From positions 7,286,001 through 7,350,000 of the forward strand of contig NZ_CP127294.1 of NCBI RefSeq assembly GCF_030285625.1: a stretch of DNA of 64,000 nucleotides. The letters are read 5' to 3'. A program made the translations under genes and the position numbers. Shown piece by piece: positions 8,083 through 17,040 of this stretch. Position 1 is the stretch's first letter; every line of letters starts with the position of its first letter. The notes beneath the pieces were generated by a model. It saw only the letters and a program-made list of their open reading frames with translations. It did no database searches and had not been told where the DNA came from. The DNA is from Amycolatopsis sp. 2-15. GTDB lineage: Bacteria > Actinomycetota > Actinomycetes > Mycobacteriales > Pseudonocardiaceae.

Positions 8083-8116
8083 GGCCGGGCTCCCTTACGG
8101 GAGACTCGGCCTTTTT
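8083..8116 (+). terminator. Rho-independent terminator-like hairpin with T tract
   Basis: GGCCGGGCTCCC (8083-8094) pairs imperfectly with GGGAGACTCGGCC (8099-8111) across TTAC, and TTTTT follows at 8112-8116. This is a good intrinsic terminator on the plus strand. No intact plus-strand gene lies just upstream, so it probably belonged to the transcript of a gene now broken. Confidence 0.55.
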
Positions 8117-8124
8117 CATGCCCA

Positions 8125-8157
8125 CTCCTGGAAACGGCTGTTTGCCGTCTCCAGGAG
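8125..8157. repeat. 14-bp inverted repeat downstream of the DsrE gene
   Basis: CTCCTGGAAACGGC (8125-8138) and GCCGTCTCCAGGAG (8144-8157) pair with one G-U-compatible mismatch across a 5-base loop. It lies 54 bases past the stop of the minus-strand DsrE gene and could end its transcript. There is no T run on either side. Confidence 0.5.
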
Positions 8158-8210
8158 AAAAGCAGGCAAAACGGACCGGTTTCCGTCCGAATTCGCCGGG
8201 TGGGTGTCGT

Positions 8211-8651
8211 TCAGGATTCGGTGATCTTGATGTATCCCTCTTGGACGAGCTGGATCGTCCTGGCCATGGCGTCGGTGTTCACCAGGATGTCGGGCAGGAG
8301 GTCCTCGTTGCCCCAGTGGTGCGCCTTCGCGGTGGCCCCGCACAGCTCGACACGCACGCCACGGGCGACAAGATCGGCGACGAGTTGCCGGTAGGGGTTG
8401 CCGGTCGAGATGTTCCGGTCGGCGTTGTAGGCCGCGTCGTGCAATGTGACGTGCCCGGCGTTGGTGTGGAACACGACCACTACATCCGAGCTCGCACCCC
8501 AGTCGGCCACGTCACCCGTGATGAGCCCCAAGTGGAACAAGGACGCCGGGAGGTCACCTTCGAAACCCAGCGATCCCACACTGAACACAGCCTTGACCTC
8601 GGCCAGCTTCACCGGGATGTCGATGTGCAGAGGGTTTTCCGACACGGTCAC
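8211..8651 (-). CDS. DsrE/DsrF-like sulfur-relay family protein
   Basis: This is a 146-residue soluble protein. The fold is suggested by the N-terminal strand KAVFSVGSLG, the central VVVVFHTNAGHVTL and the C-terminal block VRVELCGATAKAHHWGNEDL. In this last block a cysteine precedes a GAT turn, as in YchN/DsrE proteins. Family members bind or transfer sulfur or act as small-ligand sensors; the single visible cysteine (about residue 103) would be the reactive site. It lies 41 bases behind the esterase on the same strand and is probably its operon partner. The exact role is unknown. Confidence 0.75.
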   Translation of the reverse strand: MTVSENPLHIDIPVKLAEVKAVFSVGSLGFEGDLPASLFHLGLITGDVADWGASSDVVVVFHTNAGHVTLHDAAYNADRNISTGNPYRQLVADLVARGVRVELCGATAKAHHWGNEDLLPDILVNTDAMARTIQLVQEGYIKITES

Positions 8652-8692
8652 TCCTTCAGAAGATCAGTTTTGTTCGCTGGATTGACTCTCAG

Positions 8693-9640
8693 TCACGCGT
8701 CGAGGCGCGCGTTGAGCCAGGAGTTGATCCGGGCCTGGGCGTGCTTGCCCACCGGCGGGACCTTGCCGAAGAACTTGTGCGGTGCCTCCGGCCAGATGTC
8801 GAGTTCGGCGTCGTTGCCGGCCGCCTTCCATCGCTCACTCATGAACAGCGAGTCGTCGAGCAGCGGGTCGAGACTGCCCACCGTGAACAAGGCGGGTGGC
8901 AACCCCGCGAGATCGGCGTACAGGGGTGAGAAACGCGGACTGTGCCACGATTTCAATCCGATCGGGAACACCGTCTCGGCGGTGCCCTGGAGGTACTGTG
9001 CCGTGAGCACGGGAGTGTCCGGCGTGGCCAGGCGTGCGGCGATGCTCAGGCTCACGTCGTAGACGCCGAACACCAGGCTCGCAGCGACGACCCGGTCGAT
9101 CGCACGCAGTTCGTCGCGCAGGTGGAGCAAGGTCATCGCGGCGAGGTGCCCGCCGGCGGAACTTCCGGCGATCACCAGCCGGTCGGTGCCGAATTCGGTC
9201 TCGGCGTGCTCCAGCAGCCACTCGACAGCGGCGAGGCAGTCCTCGAGCTGTGCGGGATAGGCGTTCTCCGGCGCAAGCCGGTAGTCGACGCTGACCGTCG
9301 CGACGCCACACATGTTCACCGTCAATTCGTTGATGCGGTCGTCCTGTTCGGGCAGCCCGATGACCCATCCGCCGCCGTGGATATTGACCATCACCGCACG
9401 CACGTCACCCGGCGGGCGGAGGACATGCAGACGCAGGTCGCCACCGGGACCGGGACCGGGGATGATCACGTCTTGCGGGGTGAGCGATTCCGGCGCCTTG
9501 CTGGCGTCGATCGCATCGGTCCGCATCTCGATCCGGCCCGCCGGCGTAGTCACGTCAGGAACTTTTTCCGCGCGGAGCCGTTTGTTGATCGCCCTGGCCT
9601 CCTCGAGGTCAGGGGCGGGGATGTTCTTCTCCTTGAGCAC
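8693..9640 (-). CDS. Alpha/beta hydrolase, HSL-type esterase
   Basis: The 315-residue protein has the hallmarks of the hormone-sensitive-lipase esterase group. HGGGW at 88-92 forms the oxyanion hole, and GSSAGG at 159-164 holds the nucleophile Ser161. DPLLDD near residue 260 supplies the acid and the late PHKFF the histidine. There is no signal peptide, so it is cytosolic and likely hydrolyses short acyl esters. It is the first gene of a two-gene minus-strand unit with the DsrE-like gene. The natural substrate cannot be inferred. Confidence 0.88.
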   Translation of the reverse strand: MLKEKNIPAPDLEEARAINKRLRAEKVPDVTTPAGRIEMRTDAIDASKAPESLTPQDVIIPGPGPGGDLRLHVLRPPGDVRAVMVNIHGGGWVIGLPEQDDRINELTVNMCGVATVSVDYRLAPENAYPAQLEDCLAAVEWLLEHAETEFGTDRLVIAGSSAGGHLAAMTLLHLRDELRAIDRVVAASLVFGVYDVSLSIAARLATPDTPVLTAQYLQGTAETVFPIGLKSWHSPRFSPLYADLAGLPPALFTVGSLDPLLDDSLFMSERWKAAGNDAELDIWPEAPHKFFGKVPPVGKHAQARINSWLNARLDA

Positions 9641-9788
9641 AAGTCACCTCGTTTGATCAGATCTCGGTGCGCCAATGCCGGCCGGCCCCTGGGAGGCGCC
9701 GCATGGCGAATCGTCTCCCGCACGCCAAAAGGGCAACGCGATGATGCGTCGCCAGCAACGGGCGACGACGTCGTCTCGCCAGGTCCTG

Positions 9789-9829
9789 CCGGTTTCTCGA
9801 CGACGGCGTCACGGTCGGCGAGAAACCGG
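9789..9829. repeat. 11-bp perfect inverted repeat
   Basis: CCGGTTTCTCG (9789-9799) and CGAGAAACCGG (9819-9829) are exact complements separated by 19 bases. They lie in the non-coding stretch upstream of the esterase and beside the fragment of an NAD(P)-binding gene. This may be a control site or part of a rearrangement junction. Confidence 0.4.
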
Positions 9830-9913
9830 ACGGCCCCCGCGGGTGCCCGGTTAATCCCGGCGCACCTGCAGGCGGCTGCCTCCCTGGATCGTCCGCAGCG
9901 AGGCAACTCCTGA

Positions 9914-10057
9914 GAGCGATGCGGGCCCCGTCCTTGGTGGTGAGGACGGCGTCAGTTACCGCGCCGAAGATGCCTGCGTTGTCGTCGACCGTCACCGTGC
10001 GGCTGTCACCGTTGGCGGCAAGGGTGATGCGACCCAGCTCGTTCAACGGGTAAGTGT
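9914..10057 (-). pseudogene. Fragment of an NmrA-like NAD(P)-binding protein
   Basis: The minus strand encodes TYPLNELGRITLAANGDS, then RTVTVDDNAGIFGAVTDAVL and TTKDGARIA. This is nearly identical to the C terminus of the NAD(P)-binding protein at 50113-50845 (bases about 50676-50815), and the DNA also matches closely. Only about 47 codons are present, with neither the Rossmann glycine motif nor the final ADWLK. It is a truncated, inverted copy. Confidence 0.7.
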
Positions 10058-10136
10058 GGACCGTCCAGGTCGAGGGTTCCGAGACCTGCACGGCATCGTC
10101 CCGTGCCGCTGCGATTGCCGGCTGGGCCGAGGGGGG

Positions 10137-10547
10137 TTACTCCGCGTGCTGCCTGGCACTGGGGTGACGCAGATGATCGCGGGCCTTGATCTCTTCCGGC
10201 TCCAGCAGGGTGATCATTTCGACGTCCGGGGCGCAGATGCAGACCGCGAAGAACCGGCTCCAGGAATCCGGTTCCAAGTTTGCCATCTGGTAGTGGACGA
10301 CGTCGCCGCCGGGTTCCCACAACGGCTCGCCGGCGGCGATCTCGCGGGGTTCCTCGCCCTCGACTTCGAAGAGGATCTTGCCCTCCAGCACGTACCCGAA
10401 CACGGGTCCGGAGTGGCGGTGTGGCGGCAGTCCCGCATCCGCGGGCGGAAGTTCGATGAGCTGCGTCATCACGTGCGCACCTTCAGGGATCCAGGGTGGC
10501 GTGACGTTGAGCAGGTCCGAGATTTGGACGTTTCCGGTGGACAACAT
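10137..10547 (-). CDS. Cupin-domain protein
   Basis: This is a 136-residue single-domain cupin. The first cupin motif is visible as PPHRHSGPVFGYVLEG with two histidines, followed by IAAGEPLWEPGGDVVHYQ for motif 2. These residues normally hold a divalent metal. No signal peptide or second domain is present. The gene stands alone between the NAD(P)-binding fragment and a non-coding stretch. Small cupins act as dioxygenases, isomerases or sensors; the role here is not clear. Confidence 0.8.
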   Translation of the reverse strand: MLSTGNVQISDLLNVTPPWIPEGAHVMTQLIELPPADAGLPPHRHSGPVFGYVLEGKILFEVEGEEPREIAAGEPLWEPGGDVVHYQMANLEPDSWSRFFAVCICAPDVEMITLLEPEEIKARDHLRHPSARQHAE

Positions 10548-10905
10548 CGCCCGATGCTACGTGGGCCGACCGCGGCGGACGGTATTTCCTCCCGCGTACG
10601 GGGCGGGTCGCCGGATGAGTGAAAAGCCACCACGCCGGTGACCGGGGCGATGCCACCCAGCGCTGTGACCAGGCACTCGGCGTGCAGCCGGTCGCGTCGA
10701 CCACCATCTGGTTGCCGTTTCGCTTGTCCGTCTCGACGCCCCGGATGAGTGTTTCAACGTGCGCGATCGTCACTTGATCGGCAGGCACACCGCGATATCC
10801 GCCGACGCGTGGCACGCTGTCGTCGTTCGGGCTCGACTCTGCCGTGGCGCAGATCGGCTTGGTGGAGGTGGGACGTGGGCGAAGTACTTGGTGTACGGCG
10901 CGGGC
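10548..10905. other. Stretch without a supported gene
   Basis: All frames were considered. Open frames exist on both strands but their translations are arginine/proline-rich and lack family motifs. No hairpin with a T tract or clear promoter was seen. It separates the cupin from the deazaflavin-type nitroreductase. Confidence 0.4.
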
Positions 10906-11394
10906 TCAAGGTCGGGGATCGAGTTCGATGCGTACGCTCAGCGGGCTGGTCGCGGCCGCTCCCGAGGCCTGGAGGCAGAGGCGGCGCCAGCGGTTGCCGC
11001 GGCTCAGGATCCGCATCCGCTCCGAAGGATCGTCGTCGTCGAGGATGTGCGCGGTGCCGCTGCGCCAACCGGTGCGCGACAAGCTGCCCTTGACCCGGAC
11101 GCGGGGATTGGCCTCTATGTTTCGAATGTAGTCAGCGCTGCGTCCGTGCTGGGCGATGATCCAGAAGGTGTCGCCGTCGGTACCGTCGCACACCGGTGTG
11201 ATTCGCGGTTGCGCAGTGCGCCGCCCTATTGTCTCCAGCAGGGCGTCGCCCGGAGGCGGGATACGCAGCGCGAAGGCAAGCTTGTCGAGCGGGTTGATTA
11301 CCGACCGCTGAAGCCGATCAAAGCGCCGGCGCCTGGCGGCCGCCCCGGGACCGTCCCAGCGACCAGAGGCCTGATCGGTCTTGACCCTCCTCAT
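10906..11394 (-). CDS. Deazaflavin (F420)-dependent nitroreductase-family protein
   Basis: ATG at 11394 (minus strand) is preceded by GGAGAGG at a good distance and gives 162 residues. The sequence RITPVCDGTDGDTFWIIAQH, then DYIRNIEANPRVRVKG and GTAHILDDDDP, matches the split-beta-barrel Ddn/PNPOx-like family of actinobacteria. That family uses cofactor F420H2 or binds flavin and helps in quinone reduction and redox defence. The basic N terminus (RRRRFDRLQRSVINP) is typical. The gene is single. A specific substrate cannot be assigned. Confidence 0.8.
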   Translation of the reverse strand: MRRVKTDQASGRWDGPGAAARRRRFDRLQRSVINPLDKLAFALRIPPPGDALLETIGRRTAQPRITPVCDGTDGDTFWIIAQHGRSADYIRNIEANPRVRVKGSLSRTGWRSGTAHILDDDDPSERMRILSRGNRWRRLCLQASGAAATSPLSVRIELDPRP

Positions 11395-11616
11395 ATTCGG
11401 TCCTCTCCAGTTATCCAGCTCATGTGTCGTGGTCGGATCCTCCGCGTTGGCGCCACTGGGCGCCAGGCGACAGCTCCGACACACGCCGCTGCGGCAGGAC
11501 GTGCGCCGTCGCAGTTCGAGCCTGTAGCGCCACTTGCCCACCGTCTGTCTCCCGGCCGACCGTCCCTTGCGCAGGAGCGGGATGAGCCGTAGCGCCCGAG
11601 GTGACGCGCAGATAAT

Positions 11617-12706
11617 GTGACGCCTATGCCAGGGCGCATCGTGCTCTTCGGTGCCACCGGCTACATGGGCGAACTCACGGCGCGCGTCCTCACGGGCCGG
11701 GGGACGGCCAGTGCTGGCGGCCCACAATGCGCATCGCCTCGAGCCGTTGGCGGCGCAGCTCGGTGGCCTCGACACGGCGGTCGCCGATGGCGGACGGTCC
11801 GACACTGTCCGTGCCCTCGTGGAGCGCGGCGACGTGCTGGTCTCCACCGTCGGGCCCTTCACTGTATGGCGAACCAGCGGTTCGAGCAGCGATCACCGCG
11901 GGCGCGCACTACCTCGACTCGACCGGCGAGAGCCAGTTCATCCGCCAGATCTTCGAGCACTACGGGCCAGGCGCGCGCGCTGCAGGTTGCGCGCTGCTGA
12001 CCGCCTTCGGCTATGACCACGTGCCGGGCAACCTCGCCGGCGCACTCGCGCTGCGCGACGCCGCCACCGCGTGGACATCGCCTACTTCACACCCGGAAAG
12101 TTCACCGTCAGCGGCGGAACACGGGCATCGGCCGCGGGCGTGATCCTCGACCCGGGCTTCGCCTGGCGCGGCGGGCGCATCGTCGCCGAGCGTCAGGGAG
12201 CCCGGGTTCGCAGCTTCCGGGTGCACAGTTCGGCCAAGCCCGCGCTGTCGATCTCGAGTTCGGAACACTTCGCTCTGCCCCGCATTCACCCCGGCCTACG
12301 CGACGTGGGTGTCTACCTCGGCACGTTCGGCGCGGCGTCCCGTCCGCTTGAGGTGTTGTCGGCGCTCAAATCCGTGCTCATGCAGATCCCCGGAGCGCGC
12401 TCAGCGACAAGAGCGGCGGTGACCCGCATCGTCAAGGGCTCCCCCGGCGCTCCCGATGCGGACACTCGGGCCAAGTCCGATTCCCTCGTCGTAGCCGCGG
12501 CCTACGACGGCACCGGCAGCAAGCCCTTACAAGCCCGCCTCGCCGGTGTCAACGTCTACGACTTCACCGCCGGGATGCTCTCCTGGGGCGGCCAGCAGGC
12601 CGCCGCCGGCGCGCTGCAGGACACCGGCGCCCTCGGCCCGATCGAGGGCTTCGGCCTTGACCCGCTCCCGACCGGAGCCGCCGAGGCGGGGCTGGCGCGC
12701 CAGTAG
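11617..12706 (+). pseudogene. Saccharopine-dehydrogenase-like oxidoreductase, multiply frameshifted
   Basis: Four frame segments together give one protein. Segment 1 begins IVLFGATGYMGELTARVL, the Rossmann glycine motif, at 11617. Segment 2 is RPVLAAHNAHRLEPLAAQLG through DVLVSTVGPFTV. Segment 3 is PAVRAAITAGAHYLDSTGES through FGYDHVPGNLAGALALRD. Segment 4 runs from 12071 (DIAYFTPGKFTVSGGT) to the stop at 12706. Shifts fall near 11705, 11865 and 12065. The intact family, related to trans-acting enoyl reductases and saccharopine dehydrogenases, has about 360 residues. All parts are present, so the gene is lost only through one-base indels. Confidence 0.75.
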
Positions 12707-12872
12707 CCCTCAGCCGTACTGGCTGGGTAGCTTCTTCAACGACCGTAGGCCGCACCGCGGGGACCGGAGCATAATCGGCGCGGGACCGGAACGGGCCGGT
12801 TTTCGGCGGGTCACCCCGCCTGCGCATCGGCAGGGCGTTCACGTCGGCCGCGAGCCGCGAGGAGCGTCGGCA

Positions 12873-13539
12873 ATGGATGTCCGCGAAGCCCTGTACACCA
12901 CGCGGATGATGCGGCGCATGCACCCGGACGCAATCCCGCTGGAGGTCCAGGCCCGCATCCTCGACGCCGCGATCCGGGCGCCCAACGGAGGCAACACCCA
13001 GCGCTGGCACTTCCTGACAGTGGACAATCCGGACACCAACGCCGAACTCGCCCCGATCTACCGCCGCTGTCGGCAGAAAGAGTACGAGGACATGGCCGCC
13101 GGCACGTTCGCCGTGCCGCTCGAGAATCCCGAAGGCCACGCCGCGACGATGCGGCAGACCACGAAGTCTGCCGACTTCCTGGTCAAGCACTTCACCGAGA
13201 TCCCGCTGCTGCTGTTCGTGTTCGCCATCGACGACCACGGCGGCGCGAACATCTACCCCGCCATCTGGAGCACTCTGCTCGCCGCCCGCGTCGAAGGCGT
13301 GGCGGCGTGATCACCACGATGCTGCGTTACGAGGCCGACACCGTGATGAAGCTGCTCGGTGTGCCCGAAGGCGAAGGCTGGGAGATGACGGCCATGCTCG
13401 CGCTCGGCTACCCTCGCGGCAGATGGGGAGTGGCCGCGAACCGTCGGCCGGTGCACGAGGGAGCAGCCGCAACCGGTGGGGACGGGACTTCGGGGTGTCC
13501 GTTCCCGAACCTCTTTGGCCCGGCAAGCCGAAGGGGTGA
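12873..13539 (+). pseudogene. Nitroreductase-family protein with two frameshifts
   Basis: ATG 12873, with GGAG nine bases upstream, starts MDVREALYTTRMMRRMHPD, the FMN-binding helix of nitroreductases. It continues through IRAPNGGNTQRWHFLTVD to NIYPAIWSTLLAARVEGV, then stops at about 13308 where one missing G breaks the frame. The next frame continues ITTMLRYEADTVMKLLGVP and ALGYPRGRWG. A second one-base loss near 13455 shifts to a frame ending at 13539 with VSVPEPLWPGKPKG. The full family protein would be about 223 residues. Confidence 0.75.
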
Positions 13540-13885
13540 AAGCCCAGCCGGCGAAGACCGAGAAAGACCTGGAGCTGCTCACGCGCTCCAGGACGGCCTA
13601 CTCCACCTCTGAACCGTCAGCGACCCGAAGCGGACAAGGCCACTCCCCGTCGCTGCGGGTCGCCAGACATGTCAACGTCGCATGCCGCGCTCGACGTTGC
13701 TCGTGATCACCGATCGGACCGACTTCGCCGGACAAATCTCCTCGCACCAGGTTCGTCGAACGGGAATGTTGTCCCCACCCACCCCGTGGTGTCGCGCGAG
13801 CGTGTGGCCCTCGTCGAGTTGGGCGCCTGCGATTGCCTGACCGGCTGGGCGTGTGGGTCGCGAGGGAGCGGGGTAGGCCTGGCAC
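13540..13885. other. Stretch without a supported gene
   Basis: This covers 346 bases between the broken nitroreductase and the small zinc protein. Frames on both strands give low-information translation. No terminator-like hairpin with a T run was noticed. Confidence 0.35.
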
Positions 13886-14071
13886 ATGGGCACGATTGGC
13901 GACAACGCCACTTTCTCACCGGGCCAGAAGGCCCCGGTTAGCGGGTTTTACGAGTGTGACACCGGCTGCGGGCACCGCTACAGCACCGACGTCGCGGGCC
14001 ATGTCCTGCCGCCGCTGCCGAAGGAGTGCTCGGGCAGCGGGTGGCGGCTGGCCCAGCAACGCCCGACCTGA
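13886..14071 (+). CDS. Small putative zinc-binding protein
   Basis: This is a 61-residue protein. The N terminus FSPGQKAPVSGFYECD is like the YjzC-type motif F-x-PG-x-KAP-x-SG. It is followed by C-x3-C (CDTGC), a histidine, the conserved-looking GHVLPPLPKEC and a closing SGSGWRL. Three cysteines plus histidine suggest a small zinc fold. The product is basic and soluble. Proteins of this layout are common single genes in actinobacteria and have no known role. Confidence 0.6.
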   Translation: MGTIGDNATFSPGQKAPVSGFYECDTGCGHRYSTDVAGHVLPPLPKECSGSGWRLAQQRPT

Positions 14072-14231
14072 CCGGGTATCGGCACGTCATCGGCCGGGTG
14101 TTGTGCCAGCGGTCGGTCGGAGAGCATGCCCGGCATCGTTTGCTTCCCCCAGCTTCCGCGGGGCCTTCAGCGGCTGGACCGCGGTGGCCCGTCCGGCGAG
14201 CACTCCCCTGGTCGAGTTCCCGCGCGGCGGC

Positions 14232-14780
14232 TCAGTGCGTCGGGTGGTTGAGGCCGTAGCGGTGGACCACGTCGTCGAGCCAGTCGGGGGTGCTGTAGGT
14301 CAGGCCGTACTTCACGGCGAGGCGGGCGAATTCGTCGGTTTCGTGGAGGTTCTCGACGTCGCCGACGAGTTCACCGGCGGCGTGGGCGGTGAGGAGGTCG
14401 CTGAGTTCGCGGAAGTAGTTCTCGAAGCCGCCGGGGGTGATGACCTCGACGATGCGGCCCGGCGTCTGGCCGGCGTTCCACATGGCGTGCATCTCTCCGC
14501 GCGGTTTGGTGATGTAGCCGCCCGGGCCGAGCACGACTTCTGAGTCGTCGGAGCGGAAGCCGATCTCGCCGGTCAGCACGAGGGAGTGCTCGTCCTCGCG
14601 AGTGTGGCGGTGGGGCGCGGTGATGGCGCCGACCGCGAACGGGTGCTCTAGGATCGACACCTCTCCCCCGTTGTTCTGGTGCGTCAGTTTGAACACGGCA
14701 CCGAAGCCGGGCAGCACCGCGGTGTCCGATTCATCACCGGGCTGCACCACCACGACCTTCGTGCGGTTCTCTCCGGACAC
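14232..14780 (-). CDS. Cupin-domain protein, quercetinase-like
   Basis: The protein has 182 residues. The cupin motif 1 region reads APHRHTREDEHSLVLTGEIG, with the H-x-H and E metal ligands, and the motif 2 region reads YITKPRGEMHAMWNAG with the last histidine. A C-terminal helical tail (residues 120-182) is typical of the quercetin 2,3-dioxygenase-like subgroup. It is probably a metal-dependent dioxygenase or stress-related cupin in the cytosol. It stands alone, upstream of the IS481 insertion. Confidence 0.8.
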   Translation of the reverse strand: MSGENRTKVVVVQPGDESDTAVLPGFGAVFKLTHQNNGGEVSILEHPFAVGAITAPHRHTREDEHSLVLTGEIGFRSDDSEVVLGPGGYITKPRGEMHAMWNAGQTPGRIVEVITPGGFENYFRELSDLLTAHAAGELVGDVENLHETDEFARLAVKYGLTYSTPDWLDDVVHRYGLNHPTH

Positions 14781-14948
14781 GGAGCCTTCCTCCGTTGTGT
14801 GTCAGGTGTTCCGCTCCCCGCTCCGTTGCGGACGAGGCGCGGTAGCCTCCCCCAGGGTAACCGGCACGGCCCGCGCCGACCATCGCGACGGAGACCGCGC
14901 CCAGCGCGGCCACCAAGGCGGACCTGGTCGTCTAGGTGTTGGGGGTCG

Positions 14949-16035
14949 TGACGTTGGTGTCGGCTGACGGGGCCTGAGGATGGGGACGGGTCTTTCGGCG
15001 GCAGGATGAGAAGTGCGACCCACTCGTCCGTCGAGCAGAAAGACCCGTCCATGCACCACCGTAATGCCCCGCTGTCGCTCGAGGGCCGTCGCCGGCTCGT
15101 GCAGCGGTGCCAGACCCGTCCGATCGCTCACGTCGCCGCCGAGATGGGCATCTCCCGGCAATGCGCCAGCAAGTGGGTCAACCGCTGGCGCCGCCACGGC
15201 GAGGCAGGGCTGCTCGACCGCCCGAGCGTCCCGCACCACCAGCCCACCGCCACCCCCGCGCAGGTGGTGGCCCGGATCGAGCAGCTGCGCCGGCACCGGA
15301 AGTATTCAGCCCGCCGGATCGCCACCGAACTGACCGCCGAAGGCATCACGATCTCGGTCCGCACCGTCGGGCGGCACCTGCTTGCGCTGGGCCTCAACCG
15401 GCGCCGGTCCCTCGACCCCACCGGCGCCAGCAACCGCCAGCCACGCCGGATCCTCGCCCGCTGGCCCGGGCACATGGTCCACCTGGACGTGAAGAAAACC
15501 GGCGAGATCCCCCACGGTGGTGGCTGGCGCATCCACGACAAAAACAGCGAACACGCCCGGCAGGTCGCCCGCGGCAAGACCCGCGGCACCCGGGCCCGCT
15601 ACACCTACCTGCACTCCGCGATCGACGGCTACTCCCACCTGGCCTACACCGAAGCCCTCCCCAACGAGAAAGCCCGCACCGCGATCGGATTCACCCACCG
15701 CGCCCGCGCGTTCTTCGCCCGCCACGGCATTAACCACATCCACCGCCTGGTCACCGACAACGGCGCCTGCTACCGCGCCCACGACTTCGCCACCGTCCTA
15801 CGCGGCGCCCGCCACCAACGGATCACGCCCTACACCCCACGCCACAACGGCAAAATCGAACGCTACAACCGCATCCTCGCCGAAGAATTCCTCTACGCCC
15901 ACGCCTGGACCAGCGAACACCACCGCACCACAGCGCTGGCAGTCTGGAACATCCACTACAACTACCATCGACCACACACTGCCGCCGGAGACCAGCCACC
16001 AGCCACCCGGCTCGACACCGGCGTCACCAACGTCA
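14949..16035 (+). mobile_element. IS481-family insertion sequence
   Basis: The ends are TGACGTTGGTGTCG (14949-14962) and CGTCACCAACGTCA (16022-16035), inverted repeats with one mismatch. Length is 1,087 bp, normal for IS481. It carries one transposase whose last codons and stop extend about 17 bases beyond the right repeat. No clear target duplication was seen. On its right it abuts the end of a broken integrase gene. Confidence 0.7.
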
Positions 16036-16052
16036 TGGCCTCATACAGCTAG
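15051..16052 (+). CDS. IS481-family transposase
   Basis: This is 333 residues from ATG 15051. The N-terminal winged helix region includes RCQTRPIAHVAAEMGISRQC and ASKWVNRWRRHGEAGLLDR, typical of IS481. The integrase core follows, with HLDVKKTGEIP (first Asp), LVTDNGACYR (second Asp) and TPRHNGKIERYNRILAEEF (Glu), completing a DDE triad. The closing WNIHYNYHRPHTAAGDQPP is the usual end of the family. The gene is intact. An upstream in-frame start at 15006 would place the N terminus nearer the IS edge, but the MHHRNAPLS start fits the family best. Confidence 0.88.
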   Translation: MHHRNAPLSLEGRRRLVQRCQTRPIAHVAAEMGISRQCASKWVNRWRRHGEAGLLDRPSVPHHQPTATPAQVVARIEQLRRHRKYSARRIATELTAEGITISVRTVGRHLLALGLNRRRSLDPTGASNRQPRRILARWPGHMVHLDVKKTGEIPHGGGWRIHDKNSEHARQVARGKTRGTRARYTYLHSAIDGYSHLAYTEALPNEKARTAIGFTHRARAFFARHGINHIHRLVTDNGACYRAHDFATVLRGARHQRITPYTPRHNGKIERYNRILAEEFLYAHAWTSEHHRTTALAVWNIHYNYHRPHTAAGDQPPATRLDTGVTNVMASYS

Positions 16053-16740
16053 CGCGTCGTGGACGTCGTCGAGCGAGGGCAGTTCGACGTGGCGGGTCAC
16101 GTGGCTCCGGTGGCGTTTGCGTGAGGAGCCGCGGAGCCGAAGGTGCTCGTGGCGCAGCGCGGCGATGTTGTCCGGGGACGTTGCCGCATTCGAGCGGGTG
16201 GCAGCGCTCGATAGCCGGCGCGGTGGGGGTGGCGGCTCCCGGCGGCGGGAGGCAGCGCGCGGTTGCCGCGGTGGACACGCAGGTCGCGTGCGTCCCGGGG
16301 TAGATGTCGGGCTCGTAGCGGATGAGGAACCGTCGAGTTCGGGCGGTATCGGCCGGCACGAGCCCGGGAAAGTCCGGGGCAGTGGCGAGGACGTCGAGGC
16401 GCCGGCGGACTTCGTCGGCTGCGGGGCTGGCCAGGTCGTGGCGGTAGGTGGTGGCGATGTCGGTCAGCTGTTCTCCGCGCAGGAGGGCTTGTTCGCTTTC
16501 GACCTCGGCGCGGAACCCGGCGCGTGAGATGCCGGCGTAGCCCTCGACCATCTGGATGCCGTGATGTTTGTACTGGATGGCCCCGGCGATCGACCCGCCC
16601 AGACGGCGGGCGATGAACCAGGCGAGGGTGCGTCGGAATTGGCCGCTGCGTAGCCGTCTGCGTTCGCGATGACGTTGCTGTGGCCGGTGCCGGGCACAGT
16701 AGGCATTGACCCACGTGACGAAGGTGTTGAGCTGGGTGTT
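16050..16740 (-). pseudogene. Tyrosine-recombinase integrase, C-terminal part
   Basis: On the minus strand, RSGQFRRTLAWFIARRLGGS, IQYKHHGIQMVEGYAGISRA, GFRAEVESEQALLRGEQL and YEPDIYPGTHATCV match the C-terminal catalytic half of a large actinobacterial integrase. This includes the R-x2-H-like FRRTLAW block and the GYAG region that replaces the tyrosine context. Near 16160 the frame shifts and the true end continues DNIAALRHEHLRLRGS to a stop by 16053. The N-terminal half lies detached at 17488-17760. The IS481 end touches its 3' end. Confidence 0.65.
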
Positions 16741-16772
16741 GGTTGATGACGTTTGCACGACATCGGCCGCGC

Positions 16773-16889
16773 CTGCATCGGCGGCGCGACGCCATCGAGC
16801 AACCGCTCGAGCCGCGCACGGCGCTCGCGGTACGGGCGCGAGCGCACATCCTCCGAGTCCACGGCGAGGACGTCGAACACCAAAGTGCA
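16773..16889 (-). pseudogene. ATP-dependent DNA ligase, internal fragment
   Basis: The minus strand encodes TLVFDVLAVDSEDVRSRPYR followed by ERRARLERLLDGVAPPMQ. This is the motif IIIa-like FDLLALDGEDLRRRPYRER region of LigD/LigC-type ATP-dependent ligases. The frame on both sides is unrelated. A preceding segment of what may be the same gene lies at 17960-18130, so about 1.1 kb of other DNA splits it. Confidence 0.6.
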
Positions 16890-17040
16890 CGGGTTCGTGG
16901 AATCTGGGACGTGATCACGCGGGAACCCGTCGCCGGGTCGAGCTGTACAGCCAGGGCCGCGGTGGGGTTCGGCGGCGCCACGGTCGTGAACAGCGGACAG
17001 GTGTGGCACCCTGTTGACATGATGTCCACCCGAAGGGCCA

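Noticed and set aside
7803..9062. A 419-codon plus-strand frame across the DsrE and esterase genes
   Set aside because: The minus-strand genes have clear family motifs and catalytic residues; the plus frame is shadow sequence.
11395..11616. A ferredoxin-like CRSGVCRSC peptide on the minus strand
   Set aside because: Only a few residues match a 2Fe-2S motif, and the surroundings are not coding in quality.
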